A DNA stretch of 64,000 nt. Source: Streptomyces antibioticus. GTDB taxonomy: Bacteria > Actinomycetota > Actinomycetes > Streptomycetales > Streptomycetaceae. The stretch spans positions 1,182,452 through 1,246,451 of the forward strand of contig NZ_CM007717.1 in assembly GCF_002019855.1 (NCBI RefSeq). Direction: 5' to 3'. This document shows positions 1-7,184 of this stretch, piece by piece (position 1 is the first letter of the stretch; each line of letters starts with the position of its first letter). The translations under genes and the position numbers were made by a program. The notes beneath the pieces were generated by a model. That model did no database searches. It had not been told where the DNA came from and saw only the letters and a program-made list of their open reading frames with translations.

Positions 1-25
1 AGACCGTGTCCTACGTGGTGAGGCG
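1..25 (+). repeat. IS5-type left terminal inverted repeat
   Basis: Starts agaccgtgtcctacgtggtg and pairs perfectly over 25 bp with the right end. Confidence 0.95.
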
Positions 26-39
26 TCGTTGACCTCGGT

Positions 40-857
40 ATGGGGCGGGGTACGTGGAGTTGGATTGTTCCGGACGGGCTGTGGGAGATCGCGAAGCCGC
101 TGATCCCTCCGTCGAGGGTGCGGCCGCAGGGCGGCGGTACGCAAGACACGCCTGATGAGACGCTGTTCGCGGCGATCATCTACGTGCTGGTCAGCGGTTG
201 TGCCTGGCGGGCTCTGCCGCCCTGCTTCGGGATATCGAAGTCGACCGCGCACCGCCGGTTCCTGATCTGGTCCAGAGCCGGCGTCTGGGGCCGCCTGCAC
301 GAGACCGTCCTGCATCGTCTCGATGACGCCGGCCTCATCGACGTCACCCGTGTCGTCCTCGACACCGCCCATGTCAGGGCTAAAAAGGGGGCGAACACAC
401 AGGTCCGAGCCCCGTGGACCGAGGCAAGCCGGGTTCCAAGATGCACATCCTGTCGGATGCGAACGGACTGCCCTTGGTCGTCGGCGTCTCGGCCGCCAAC
501 ACCCACGACAGCCAGGGACTGAAGCCCATGGTGCTGGGTCACCAAACGAGACACGACCCCCATCGCGGCCGGTACTTCAAACCCCAGCGCCTGCACGCGG
601 ACAAAGCCTACGACCGCCCGGACCTGCGTAAATGGTTACGCGGCAAGCGCATCGGAGTCCGGATCGCCCGCAAAGGCATCGAGTCAAGCGAACGGTTGGG
701 GCGTCGCAGGTGGGTGATCGAGCGGACGATGTCGTGGATGTCTGGCTACCGCAGACTCAGCCCCCGCTATGAGCGCAATCCCCGTAACTACCTGGCCTTT
801 CTCGGACTCGCCGCCGCCCTCTGCTGCTACAAGCGCCTCGTCCGCCTCACCACGTAG
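40..857 (+). CDS. IS5-family DDE transposase, made by -1 frameshift
   Basis: DDE transposase that moves the element. Frame 1 (from ATG 40) carries the N-terminal helical domain and the first catalytic Asp in VVLDTAHVRAKKG. The reading then slips by -1 at an A5G5 run (382-391) into the frame that continues GEHTGPSPVDRGKPGSKMH, ILSDANGLPL (second Asp) and WVIERTMSW (Glu region), ending at 857. The unshifted frame runs on as an unrelated tail to 522. Such a slippery run is normal for IS5/IS427 elements and limits transposase output, so I read this as a functional frameshift and not decay. Confidence 0.9.
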
Positions 858-867
858 GACACGGTCT
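843..867 (-). repeat. IS5-type right terminal inverted repeat
   Basis: Exact reverse complement of bases 1-25. It overlaps the last codons of the transposase, as is common in compact IS5-group elements. Confidence 0.95.
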
Positions 868-1088
868 AAGTGCAGCCGGAGATCTGCCGGTACCGACTGG
901 CGGCACGTCAGCGGCGCCGCTCGTACACGCCACATCTCAGCCTTCGCCAGCAGCCAGGTCGCCTCCGGCCGTGATCGGGCCACCTTCTACCAGTGCCTGG
1001 CCACCCCCTCCAGCGCGCTCGGCGACGCCTTTCGGCAACACCGCCTCCCGCTCAACCCGGCTTCTCCCCCGGTCCGCACCGGCCACCG

Positions 1089-1820
1089 TCAGGTCCTGTA
1101 CTCGTCGTGGCGGCGCAGCCAGTGGGCCTCCTCGCCCTCTTCGTGGCGGCCCAGCGGTGTCCGGTCGAGGAGGCCGTAGTAGGCCATGGCGGGCTCGAGG
1201 CCGCGCGCGGTGGTGACGTACGTCCGGTAGACGGTGCCGTCCGACAGCGTGTAGCAGCTCAGCCCGGGGCCTTCGGTGACGTAGCCGAGGACGTCCGTGC
1301 CGCACGCCTGCGCCATCTGGCTCACGGTCGCCGGGATCTCGCCCGCAAGGAACGGCCTCAGCTCCTCCTCCGTGTACGTGAAGCCGAGGTCGCGGTGGAA
1401 GTCGCCGCCGCCGGCGGAGACCCAGTCGAAGCTCCAGCCCATCCGCTCCCGGTAGGCGAGGAGCTTGTCGACCGGTGCCCGCGAGGAGCAGATCAGCGTC
1501 ACGTCGCGGGCCTTGAGGTGGACCGCGTTGGGGTCGAGCGTGTCCGCGATCGAGGAACAGACAGGGCATCCGGCCTCGTACGGCGGGCCGAACATGAAGT
1601 GGTAGACGAGCAGCTGCGAGCGCCCGTCGAAGAGGTCCGCGAGCGACCTGGTCCCGCCCTCGGTCTCGAATCTGTAGTCCTTCTCGACCGGCACCCAGGG
1701 AAGCTCCCGCCGCTTCCGCGCGAGCTCGTCACCGCGCCGGGTCAGCTCCTTCTCCTCCACGAGCAGCTCCGCTCGCGCCCCCTCGAATTCCTCCTGCGTG
1801 CCGACCCTGTGCTCGGACAT
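1089..1820 (-). CDS. DUF899 thioredoxin-fold protein
   Basis: A 243-aa soluble protein of the DUF899 family (AhpC/TSA-like thioredoxin fold). Family hallmarks are a paired-helix N-terminus (EEKELTRRGDELARKRRELP), then YHFMFGPPYEAGCPVCSS with a CPVC pair, and a C-terminal GLLDRTPLGRHE segment. A redox role is inferred from the fold; the substrate is not known. The start at 1820 is chosen because AGGAGG lies 9 bases upstream; an in-frame start at 1856 lacks such a site. It stands alone between the IS and a decayed MFS gene. Confidence 0.85.
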   Translation of the reverse strand: MSEHRVGTQEEFEGARAELLVEEKELTRRGDELARKRRELPWVPVEKDYRFETEGGTRSLADLFDGRSQLLVYHFMFGPPYEAGCPVCSSIADTLDPNAVHLKARDVTLICSSRAPVDKLLAYRERMGWSFDWVSAGGGDFHRDLGFTYTEEELRPFLAGEIPATVSQMAQACGTDVLGYVTEGPGLSCYTLSDGTVYRTYVTTARGLEPAMAYYGLLDRTPLGRHEEGEEAHWLRRHDEYRT

Positions 1821-1919
1821 TGCCTTTCCCTCCTGTGCGGGAGCAGAACACCGCATCGCGGCGGGCGGTCGCCGCAGCGGCCGCCGTCAGTGCCTGCACA
1901 GGCGTTACCCGTCGCCCTA

Positions 1920-2325
1920 CGTCAACCGTACGCGCGCGGCACAGCGCGAGCCCGATCAGCAGGAGCCTCGACGCGGCGTTGCCGGTGAGCAGCACGCCGA
2001 ACAGGTGGGCGTGGGCGGCCCGGCCGCCGATCGTGGTGCCGATCAGCGCGCCGATGCCGAAGGCCGCGAGGACGCCCGAGACCCAACTCTTGTCGAGCCG
2101 GCCACGTCGGTGAGCAGCGGGGCGCACCCGCGACCTGGCCGAGGCCGAACACGGTGATCAGTGTGGCCAGGGTGGTCTTGCGGGGCAGCCGCAGGGTCGT
2201 GGCAGCCAGCAGCGGCGCGCCGACGACCGTGCCGATCGCGAAGGCAGAGATGAGCAAGCCAACGCGGTGGATCGACACGTTCATGTCAGCGATGGGCGGC
2301 AGCAGCCCGGAGAGCCGGCAGCGAT
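1920..2325 (-). pseudogene. MFS transporter remnant (DHA1/Cml type)
   Basis: Two short pieces of one MFS drug transporter survive in different frames. The N-terminal piece (about 2120-2320) reads LLPPIADMNVSIHRVGLLIS then AFAIGTVVGAPLLAA and LRLPRKTTLATLITVFGLG. The C-terminal piece (about 1920-2105) reads VLAAFGIGALIGTTIGGRAA and LLIGLALC. The central transmembrane helices are missing and the frame changes between the pieces, so the gene is dead by internal deletion. Confidence 0.75.
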
Positions 2326-2503
2326 GAACCCCGGATTGCTCTTGCCATTCCCCCTGCCCCGATTGGACGCCCTCCACCGCGCGCTCGGGTGAATCCCTGC
2401 GCTCGACGGCACGCCATGACAGCGTGTCATTAATCATTACGCATGGTGATAATTGAGACATGTCCCCGTCACCGGCCGTACGGCCGGCCAAGGAGAGTCC
2501 CTC

Positions 2504-2908
2504 ATGCCCTCGAACAGTGATGCAGGGCGGCCGGAGAGCCGCCGCTACATGAGCCGGGGGGTGGACGTCCAGATCGGGGAGGCAGAGAGCGGCGGCGTCA
2601 ATCTCCGGCTGGACGGCATGCCCGTCGACGTCATCTTCCTCGACGGTGAGTACCACAGCCAGCTCGCCAACATGTTCACCGGATTCCCCACCATCGATGA
2701 CCTCGTGGACTCGCTCCTGGAGACACAGGGGAAGACGTGGGTGCTGCGCGGCTTGGCCCGCACGGGCGCGTGCCACGGCGGTGGCGGTCACGGTCATGGC
2801 GGCGGTCACGACCACGGGGGCGGTGGTCACGACCATGGTGGGGACGGTCACGACCACGGTGGGGGCCACGGCGATCACAACCACTCCGGAGGGGGCGGCG
2901 GCCGATGA
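2504..2908 (+). CDS. small protein with His/Gly-rich tail, partner of tyrosinase
   Basis: A 134-aa protein with no signal peptide. Residues 1-84 form a small domain I do not recognise (MSRGVDVQIGEAE, LDGMPVDVIFLDGEY, TIDDLVDSLLE). From about residue 85 the protein becomes a His-Gly-Asp repeat (GHGHGGGHDHGG and similar), a likely Cu, Ni or Zn binding tail. The ATG at 2504 follows AAGGAGAG. Its stop overlaps the start of the tyrosinase gene (ATGA at 2905-2908), so the two are translationally coupled. By analogy with MelC1, which delivers copper to Streptomyces tyrosinase MelC2, it may be a copper donor; it is not homologous to MelC1 as far as I can see, so this is inference. Confidence 0.8.
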   Translation: MPSNSDAGRPESRRYMSRGVDVQIGEAESGGVNLRLDGMPVDVIFLDGEYHSQLANMFTGFPTIDDLVDSLLETQGKTWVLRGLARTGACHGGGGHGHGGGHDHGGGGHDHGGDGHDHGGGHGDHNHSGGGGGR

Positions 2909-5568
2909 ACATCCGAAAGAACATCTACAGCCTGACCCCGCAGGAGCTCGCCGACTTCCAGGACGCGCTCAACGCAATCAAGGCCGACGGCAGCTACGAC
3001 GACTTCATCGAGCGCCACCACCACGCGATGATGGAGGCGACTCCCCTGTCGGGGGAGACCGTGAACCCGGGCGTCCGCAATGTCGCGCACCGGGGGCCGG
3101 CGTTCCTGCCATGGCACCGGTACTTCTGTCGGGAACTGGAGCTGCTGCTCCAGGCCAAGAAGAAGAACGTCACCCTCCCCTACTGGGACGAGGCGGCGGA
3201 CGCGGTCGCTCCCGCGGCGGCCGCTCTGTGGAACACCGACCCGAATGCGGGCCCGGTATACGTGGGCGGCGACGGCGACGGCCCGAACGGCGAAGTGACG
3301 ACGGGGCCGTTCAAGCACTGGACGGCTCTGATCGAGGATCTGGAGACCGGTGGGCTCGTCCCCCGGCAGGGCATCATCCGAGCGTTGGGCAGTACGGGCG
3401 GCCCGCCGGCGCGGAACAAGCCGCTGTTTCCGACGGCGGCCCAGGTGGAGAACATGCTCGTCAACTGGGGCGTCTACGACACCGCCCCCTGGTCGACGGC
3501 CAGCCAGGGCAGCTTCCGCAACCGCCTGGAAGGCTGGGAACGGGTCGTGCCCCCGGAAGGCGTACCCGCCGCCGAACTCGGCTCCCAGATGCACAACCGC
3601 GTGCACATCTGGGTCGGTGGGGACATGGGCCCCGGAACCTCGCCCAACGACCCCGTCTTCTTCCTTCACCACTGCAATGCCGACCGCCTGTGGGCCCGCT
3701 GGCAGTACACACACCCCACGGCCCCCTACCTTCCGGCGAGCGGTGGCCCCATCGGGCACAACCTCGGCGACACCATGGGGCATCTCGTCACGACCGACGC
3801 GACACCCGCGCGCTCCCTCGACTACCGGCGCACCCTCGGCTTCATCTACGACACCGACCCGCCGCTGGTCGAGCAGGTCTCCCCGGCGGTGCACTTCCAG
3901 GACGTGCCGACCCTGGAAACCGTCTGGCGGCCGGCGGTCTTCCGGATCCGGGCCGGCGCGCCCGTCCACCTGGAGGTCGTCTCGGGCAGCGGACCGGCCG
4001 CGCCGTACGCGCTGACTTCCCGGGGCGCGAGGGTGACGCACACACCGGTCGCGGACAGCGCCCCCTTCGACCTGGTGCGGGTCTGGTTCGCCTTCACCGG
4101 TGCGGCGACGCCGGGGGCGGCGGCCGCCGGAGCGGCGAAGATCCGCTGTGTGGAGACCGGGGAAGTCTTCGACTTCATCCTCACAGGCAACACCGTCCAG
4201 CGGGAGACCGCCGGAGTGGTGTTCGCCCTGGACAAGTCCCTCAGCATGGCCCAGCCCACGAGCAACGGCCTCAGCCACATGCAGATGGTGCGCGAGGCGG
4301 TCGCGCGAGGCGTCGAGCTCATCCGGGACGACAGCGGAGCCGGGGTGGTGACCTTCGACCAGGACGCGCACCCCGAGGTGAAACTGTCGCCATTCGCGCC
4401 CGCCCTGAGTCAGCGCGCCGACGTCCTGGCGGCGGTCAACGCCCTGGAGCCTGGCGGGGACACCTCCCTCGGGGACGGGCTGGTGGCCGCCCAGCAGACC
4501 ATGAACGCGAACGGCCGCGCCTTCACGAGCCGTGCGCTGGTCGTGGTCACCGACGGGCTGGAGAACCAGCCGAAGTTCCTGGACGAGGTCGGCGGGACGA
4601 TCACCACGCGGACCTTCGCCGTCGTCGCGGGGGCCGCGAACCTGGTCAGTGCCCCCGCGCTGACCAGGCTGGCGAACGGTACCGGTGGTCGGCTGCTGCT
4701 CACCGATACCCCCGGTACCGACGCCGAAGGGTTCTTCCGGCTGTCCACCTACATCCAACAGGTCCTCGCCTCAGCCGCCGACGAAGACGTGGTGACCGAG
4801 GCTTCCGGGGTCGTTACCCCGGAGGAGGAGGTCCGGGTCCCCTTCCAGCTCAACGAGACGGACATCGAGGCGACCGTCATTCTGTCGCTGGACGTGCCAT
4901 CGGTCTCGCTCGAGCTGGAGACACCGGCGGGGCGGGTCCTCACCGAGTCCGAACTCACCGCCCTCGGCGCCACCGTCAGACGCACCACGAACATGATCTT
5001 CTGCCGCTTCCGGCTGCCGTTCCCCGCCGGGACCGGCGCTCACAGCGGGACGTGGCAGGTGGGTCTCAAAGCCGATGAGCGTGTCCTACGCGAGGAGACC
5101 GCCAAACTCAGGACCGCGGCGGAAGGGGATCCGGCGCGCGGCACCGAACTGGACCGGCTGACCGCCCACGGCCCGCGCTACAGCATCGTTGTCACCTCGT
5201 GGAGCAATCTGCGCCTCAACTCGCGGGTCACCCAGCCGAGCATGGAACCGGGCGCCACCATCCGGTTCGACGCCGTCCTGGCCGAGTTCGGGCGACCGGT
5301 CGAAGGCCGTGCCGACGTGGAGGCGGAGGTACGGCGCCCCGACGGTGTCGTGGTGACCGTGCCGCTCGACGAGGAGGTGCCGGGCGCCTTCAGGGGTGAT
5401 CTCGCGGCGACCATGGCGGGCGTCTGGCAGGCCCGGATCACGGCCCGCGGGCATACCTTCGGCCGGACGCGGTTCGCGAGGCAGCAACGGCTCGGCGTCG
5501 CCGTACTGGTGGGTGGGGACCATCCGCCCGCCCCTGTGGTGGGGACCGACGTCGACGGCAACGACTGA
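2905..5568 (+). CDS. tyrosinase-like copper oxidase fused to a VWA domain
   Basis: An 887-aa protein. Residues 1 to about 280 are a type-3 copper (tyrosinase) domain. CuA ligands fit the HHH at 38-40, H62 and H71 (HRGPAFLPWHR). CuB ligands fit H230, H234 (HNRVH) and H255/H256 (NDPVFFLHHCNADRLW). Residues about 435-640 are a von Willebrand A domain with a complete MIDAS: D443-x-S445-x-S447, T520 and D550. The C-terminal 240 residues are beta-rich and resemble the Ig-like domains that follow VWA in other proteins. No signal peptide is visible. Streptomyces tyrosinases are normally about 280 aa, so the VWA fusion is unusual. The start at 2905 overlaps the His-rich gene's stop. Phenol oxidation is expected; the substrate is unknown. 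Confidence 0.88.
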   Translation: MNIRKNIYSLTPQELADFQDALNAIKADGSYDDFIERHHHAMMEATPLSGETVNPGVRNVAHRGPAFLPWHRYFCRELELLLQAKKKNVTLPYWDEAADAVAPAAAALWNTDPNAGPVYVGGDGDGPNGEVTTGPFKHWTALIEDLETGGLVPRQGIIRALGSTGGPPARNKPLFPTAAQVENMLVNWGVYDTAPWSTASQGSFRNRLEGWERVVPPEGVPAAELGSQMHNRVHIWVGGDMGPGTSPNDPVFFLHHCNADRLWARWQYTHPTAPYLPASGGPIGHNLGDTMGHLVTTDATPARSLDYRRTLGFIYDTDPPLVEQVSPAVHFQDVPTLETVWRPAVFRIRAGAPVHLEVVSGSGPAAPYALTSRGARVTHTPVADSAPFDLVRVWFAFTGAATPGAAAAGAAKIRCVETGEVFDFILTGNTVQRETAGVVFALDKSLSMAQPTSNGLSHMQMVREAVARGVELIRDDSGAGVVTFDQDAHPEVKLSPFAPALSQRADVLAAVNALEPGGDTSLGDGLVAAQQTMNANGRAFTSRALVVVTDGLENQPKFLDEVGGTITTRTFAVVAGAANLVSAPALTRLANGTGGRLLLTDTPGTDAEGFFRLSTYIQQVLASAADEDVVTEASGVVTPEEEVRVPFQLNETDIEATVILSLDVPSVSLELETPAGRVLTESELTALGATVRRTTNMIFCRFRLPFPAGTGAHSGTWQVGLKADERVLREETAKLRTAAEGDPARGTELDRLTAHGPRYSIVVTSWSNLRLNSRVTQPSMEPGATIRFDAVLAEFGRPVEGRADVEAEVRRPDGVVVTVPLDEEVPGAFRGDLAATMAGVWQARITARGHTFGRTRFARQQRLGVAVLVGGDHPPAPVVGTDVDGND

Positions 5569-5595
5569 AGACCCGGAGACGGTCGCAGACGGGCT

Positions 5596-5621
5596 GAACC
5601 GCGGCACCCGTGCCGCGGTTC
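5596..5621 (+). terminator. hairpin after tyrosinase-VWA gene
   Basis: Perfect 12-bp arms (GAACCGCGGCAC and its complement) separated by CC, 28 bp after the stop codon. It has no U-tract, as is usual in actinobacteria. Confidence 0.7.
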
Positions 5622-5688
5622 GGCTGTGTCAGATCGCTGAGCTCCCACCCCAGGTTCCGCCGCGCCGCCGCCTCCCAGTGGTCGTCCC

Positions 5689-6127
5689 CTACGCGGTGCG
5701 TAACGGCCGTGGCAGGCCGAGCAGTTGCCGCAGCACCGCCGCCCGCCCCTTCCGGATGGCGGCGGCTTCGTGGAGGCGCTCCCAGGCGGTGGCGATCAGC
5801 CAGCCGCCGACGGCGATGTAGCCAGCAAGGTGGAAGGGGCTCAGGTGCGGGTCGCCCGTCCAGCCGGTCAGGTCGTTCCACAGGTAACCGCCGGCGTGGG
5901 TGTCCTCAGCAGGGGGAAAGTGCTGCCGAGCCAACTGCCCAACAGGTACATCCTGCGCGGAACGCCGTACATCTCGGTGAAGAGTGCGATGAGGAGGGCG
6001 CTGTACGCGCCCATGGCCCGCCACTCCTGCTGCTTCCTGGGTGGAAGAAGCTGGCCGCGAAGAGGATGAACAGGGCGGTGTTGAAGACGACCAGCGGCCA
6101 GAGGCCGTATGCGCCGTCGGCCGTAAC
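5689..6127 (-). pseudogene. ICMT-family methyltransferase remnant
   Basis: Pieces of a membrane isoprenylcysteine-carboxylmethyltransferase-like protein lie in three successive frames: GAYGLWPLVVFNTALFILFA (about 6045-6110), MGAYSALLIALFTEMYG (about 5965-6015), and GGYLWNDLTGWTGDPHLSPF (about 5815-5885). The expected start codon has become GTT (6125-6127) although an AGGAGG remains just upstream. The C-terminal catalytic part (family motif PYxxVRHPxY) is absent. I infer decay through start loss, two frameshifts and truncation. Confidence 0.8.
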
Positions 6128-6393
6128 GTCCTCCTGGCGGGTGCCCGACGGGGTGCGGTGCGGTGCCCGTTGGCCAGCAGGCTCATCCGCTGCCGGTAGG
6201 TGTCGGCGTCGATGCCGTGGTGCAGGCGAAGGCCCACACACCAGAGCTCGGCGGCTTCCAGGGCTGCCCGCCGTCCGCGCAGCCTGGCGAGCGGAGGCAT
6301 CCGGCACTCGCCGGGGGTGATCAGGCGGGCGGTGTCGTAGACGACGCCCGCCAGGATCAGCGCGGCGGCGAGGACGGCTATCAGTGCGGTCAT
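5689..6393 (-). CDS. small membrane protein running into methyltransferase remnant
   Basis: From ATG 6393 the product begins with one transmembrane helix (ALIAVLAAALILAGVVYDTA) and continues with LRGRRAALEAAELWCVGLRL and DADTYRQRMSLLANG, the last resembling a SHOCT-like short helix pair. The genuine protein probably ended near 6140. The frame now stays open into the methyltransferase remnant to 5689, giving 234 aa, of which only about the first 85 look real. It is followed upstream by two other small membrane proteins on the same strand. Function unknown. Confidence 0.5.
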   Translation of the reverse strand: MTALIAVLAAALILAGVVYDTARLITPGECRMPPLARLRGRRAALEAAELWCVGLRLHHGIDADTYRQRMSLLANGHRTAPRRAPARRTLRPTAHTASGRWSSSTPPCSSSSRPASSTQEAAGVAGHGRVQRPPHRTLHRDVRRSAQDVPVGQLARQHFPPAEDTHAGGYLWNDLTGWTGDPHLSPFHLAGYIAVGGWLIATAWERLHEAAAIRKGRAAVLRQLLGLPRPLRTA

Positions 6394-6425
6394 CGCGCTC
6401 ACCTGCTCGACTCGCCAGCCGCGCG

Positions 6426-6668
6426 TCAGGTGTGGCCGGGCCCGGTCGGGTGGTCGTGCCTGCCCAGCTGATCCTTGTCCGTGGAGTCTTGGCCTGCGTG
6501 GCCGCCGGAGTCGCGCATGCCGCGCATCATGAAGAACATCATCAGCGGGCAGGCGGCGACGAGCGCGAGCCACGCCAGCGTCCCGAGCGGGACGCCGAGT
6601 GCCAGTGCGCCCACGAACGCGATCGCGGCGGCGAGTGCGTACAGCCCGTAATTGCGGTTGGCCTTCAC
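6426..6668 (-). CDS. small DUF2933-like membrane protein
   Basis: An 80-aa protein with two short transmembrane segments. The second ends in CPLMMFFMM, typical of the DUF2933-like proteins found in copper and heavy-metal clusters, and the tail is rich in His and Asp. A GTG start at 6668 is preferred, since GGGAGG lies about 5 bases upstream; a TTG at 6683 lies within that site. It precedes the copper ATPase divergently and is probably co-transcribed with the SHOCT protein at 6717-6992. A Met/Cys-based copper role is inference. Confidence 0.75.
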   Translation of the reverse strand: MKANRNYGLYALAAAIAFVGALALGVPLGTLAWLALVAACPLMMFFMMRGMRDSGGHAGQDSTDKDQLGRHDHPTGPGHT

Positions 6669-6716
6669 GGCGACCTCCCTCAAGAGCGACGGCTCCGCCC
6701 CGGCGTGGCTGGCCGG

Positions 6717-6992
6717 TTACGGGGCGTTCGGCGGGCTGGTGTGGAGGGCGGCCATACGGCGCCGGTACTCGTCTTCGTCGACCTCCCCGTGAGCCAGGCG
6801 CTGGCCGAGGATCTGCTCGGGTGTGGGCGCGGCGGGGGCGGGGGCCTGGGTGTGCTCGTGGGGGCGGTTAAGGGCCTTGAAGAGGAGTACCGCCGCCGTG
6901 ATGATCAGCACCCAGAACAGGATCATGCTGGCCGTCATCGCGAACCAGCCCCACCCGCTGACATCGTGGTCGTACCAGAACATCATCTCCAC
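6717..6992 (-). CDS. SHOCT-domain membrane protein
   Basis: A 91-aa protein with a GTG start. A single transmembrane helix (TASMILFWVLIITAAVLLF) is followed by a linker and a C-terminal SHOCT motif (TPEQILGQRLAHGEVDEDEY). The N-terminus MEMMFWYDHD is Met- and His-rich. Proteins of this kind are common next to actinobacterial copper ATPases, but no biochemical role is established. It is divergent from the ATPase at 7185. Confidence 0.8.
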   Translation of the reverse strand: MEMMFWYDHDVSGWGWFAMTASMILFWVLIITAAVLLFKALNRPHEHTQAPAPAAPTPEQILGQRLAHGEVDEDEYRRRMAALHTSPPNAP

Positions 6993-7184
6993 TCACCTGC
7001 CTGACCGGCCCGGGCACGGGGCGTGGGCCACGGGGCTTGTCTGCCTACTGACATTATCCGGCGGCCCGGGGAGTGAGGGCTGGGGCCGAGTGGTCCCTTG
7101 CGGGGGCCAGGTGGTCCCCGCCCACCACTGCACGGGGTGGGCGCATGCTGGAAGGGACGATGCCGAGCAGGGAGGCGAGGGCCC

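Larger units (their letters stand above)
1..867 (+). mobile_element. IS5-type insertion sequence, complete
   Basis: An 867-bp element bounded by perfect 25-bp inverted repeats (1-25 and 843-867). It holds one transposase read from two frames. The first window base is the first base of the left repeat, so the left target duplication cannot be checked. The two-frame layout with a -1 slip between the first and second catalytic aspartates fits the IS427 group of the IS5 family. The exact IS name was not determined. Confidence 0.93.

Noticed and set aside
40..857. Transposase as a frameshifted pseudogene
   Set aside because: The shift is -1 at an A5G5 run, both halves carry catalytic motifs, and both inverted repeats are perfect; this is normal for the group.
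2770..2890. His-Gly stretch as a possible tandem DNA repeat
   Set aside because: The repeats are codons of the His-rich tail and vary at the third base; no mobile or array structure.
2504..2908. MelC1-type tyrosinase chaperone
   Set aside because: No signal peptide and no resemblance in sequence to MelC1; only its position is similar.
2646..5078. Long plus- and minus-strand open frames overlapping the tyrosinase-VWA gene
   Set aside because: Low-complexity Arg/Pro/Gly translations with no domain; shadows of high-GC codon use.
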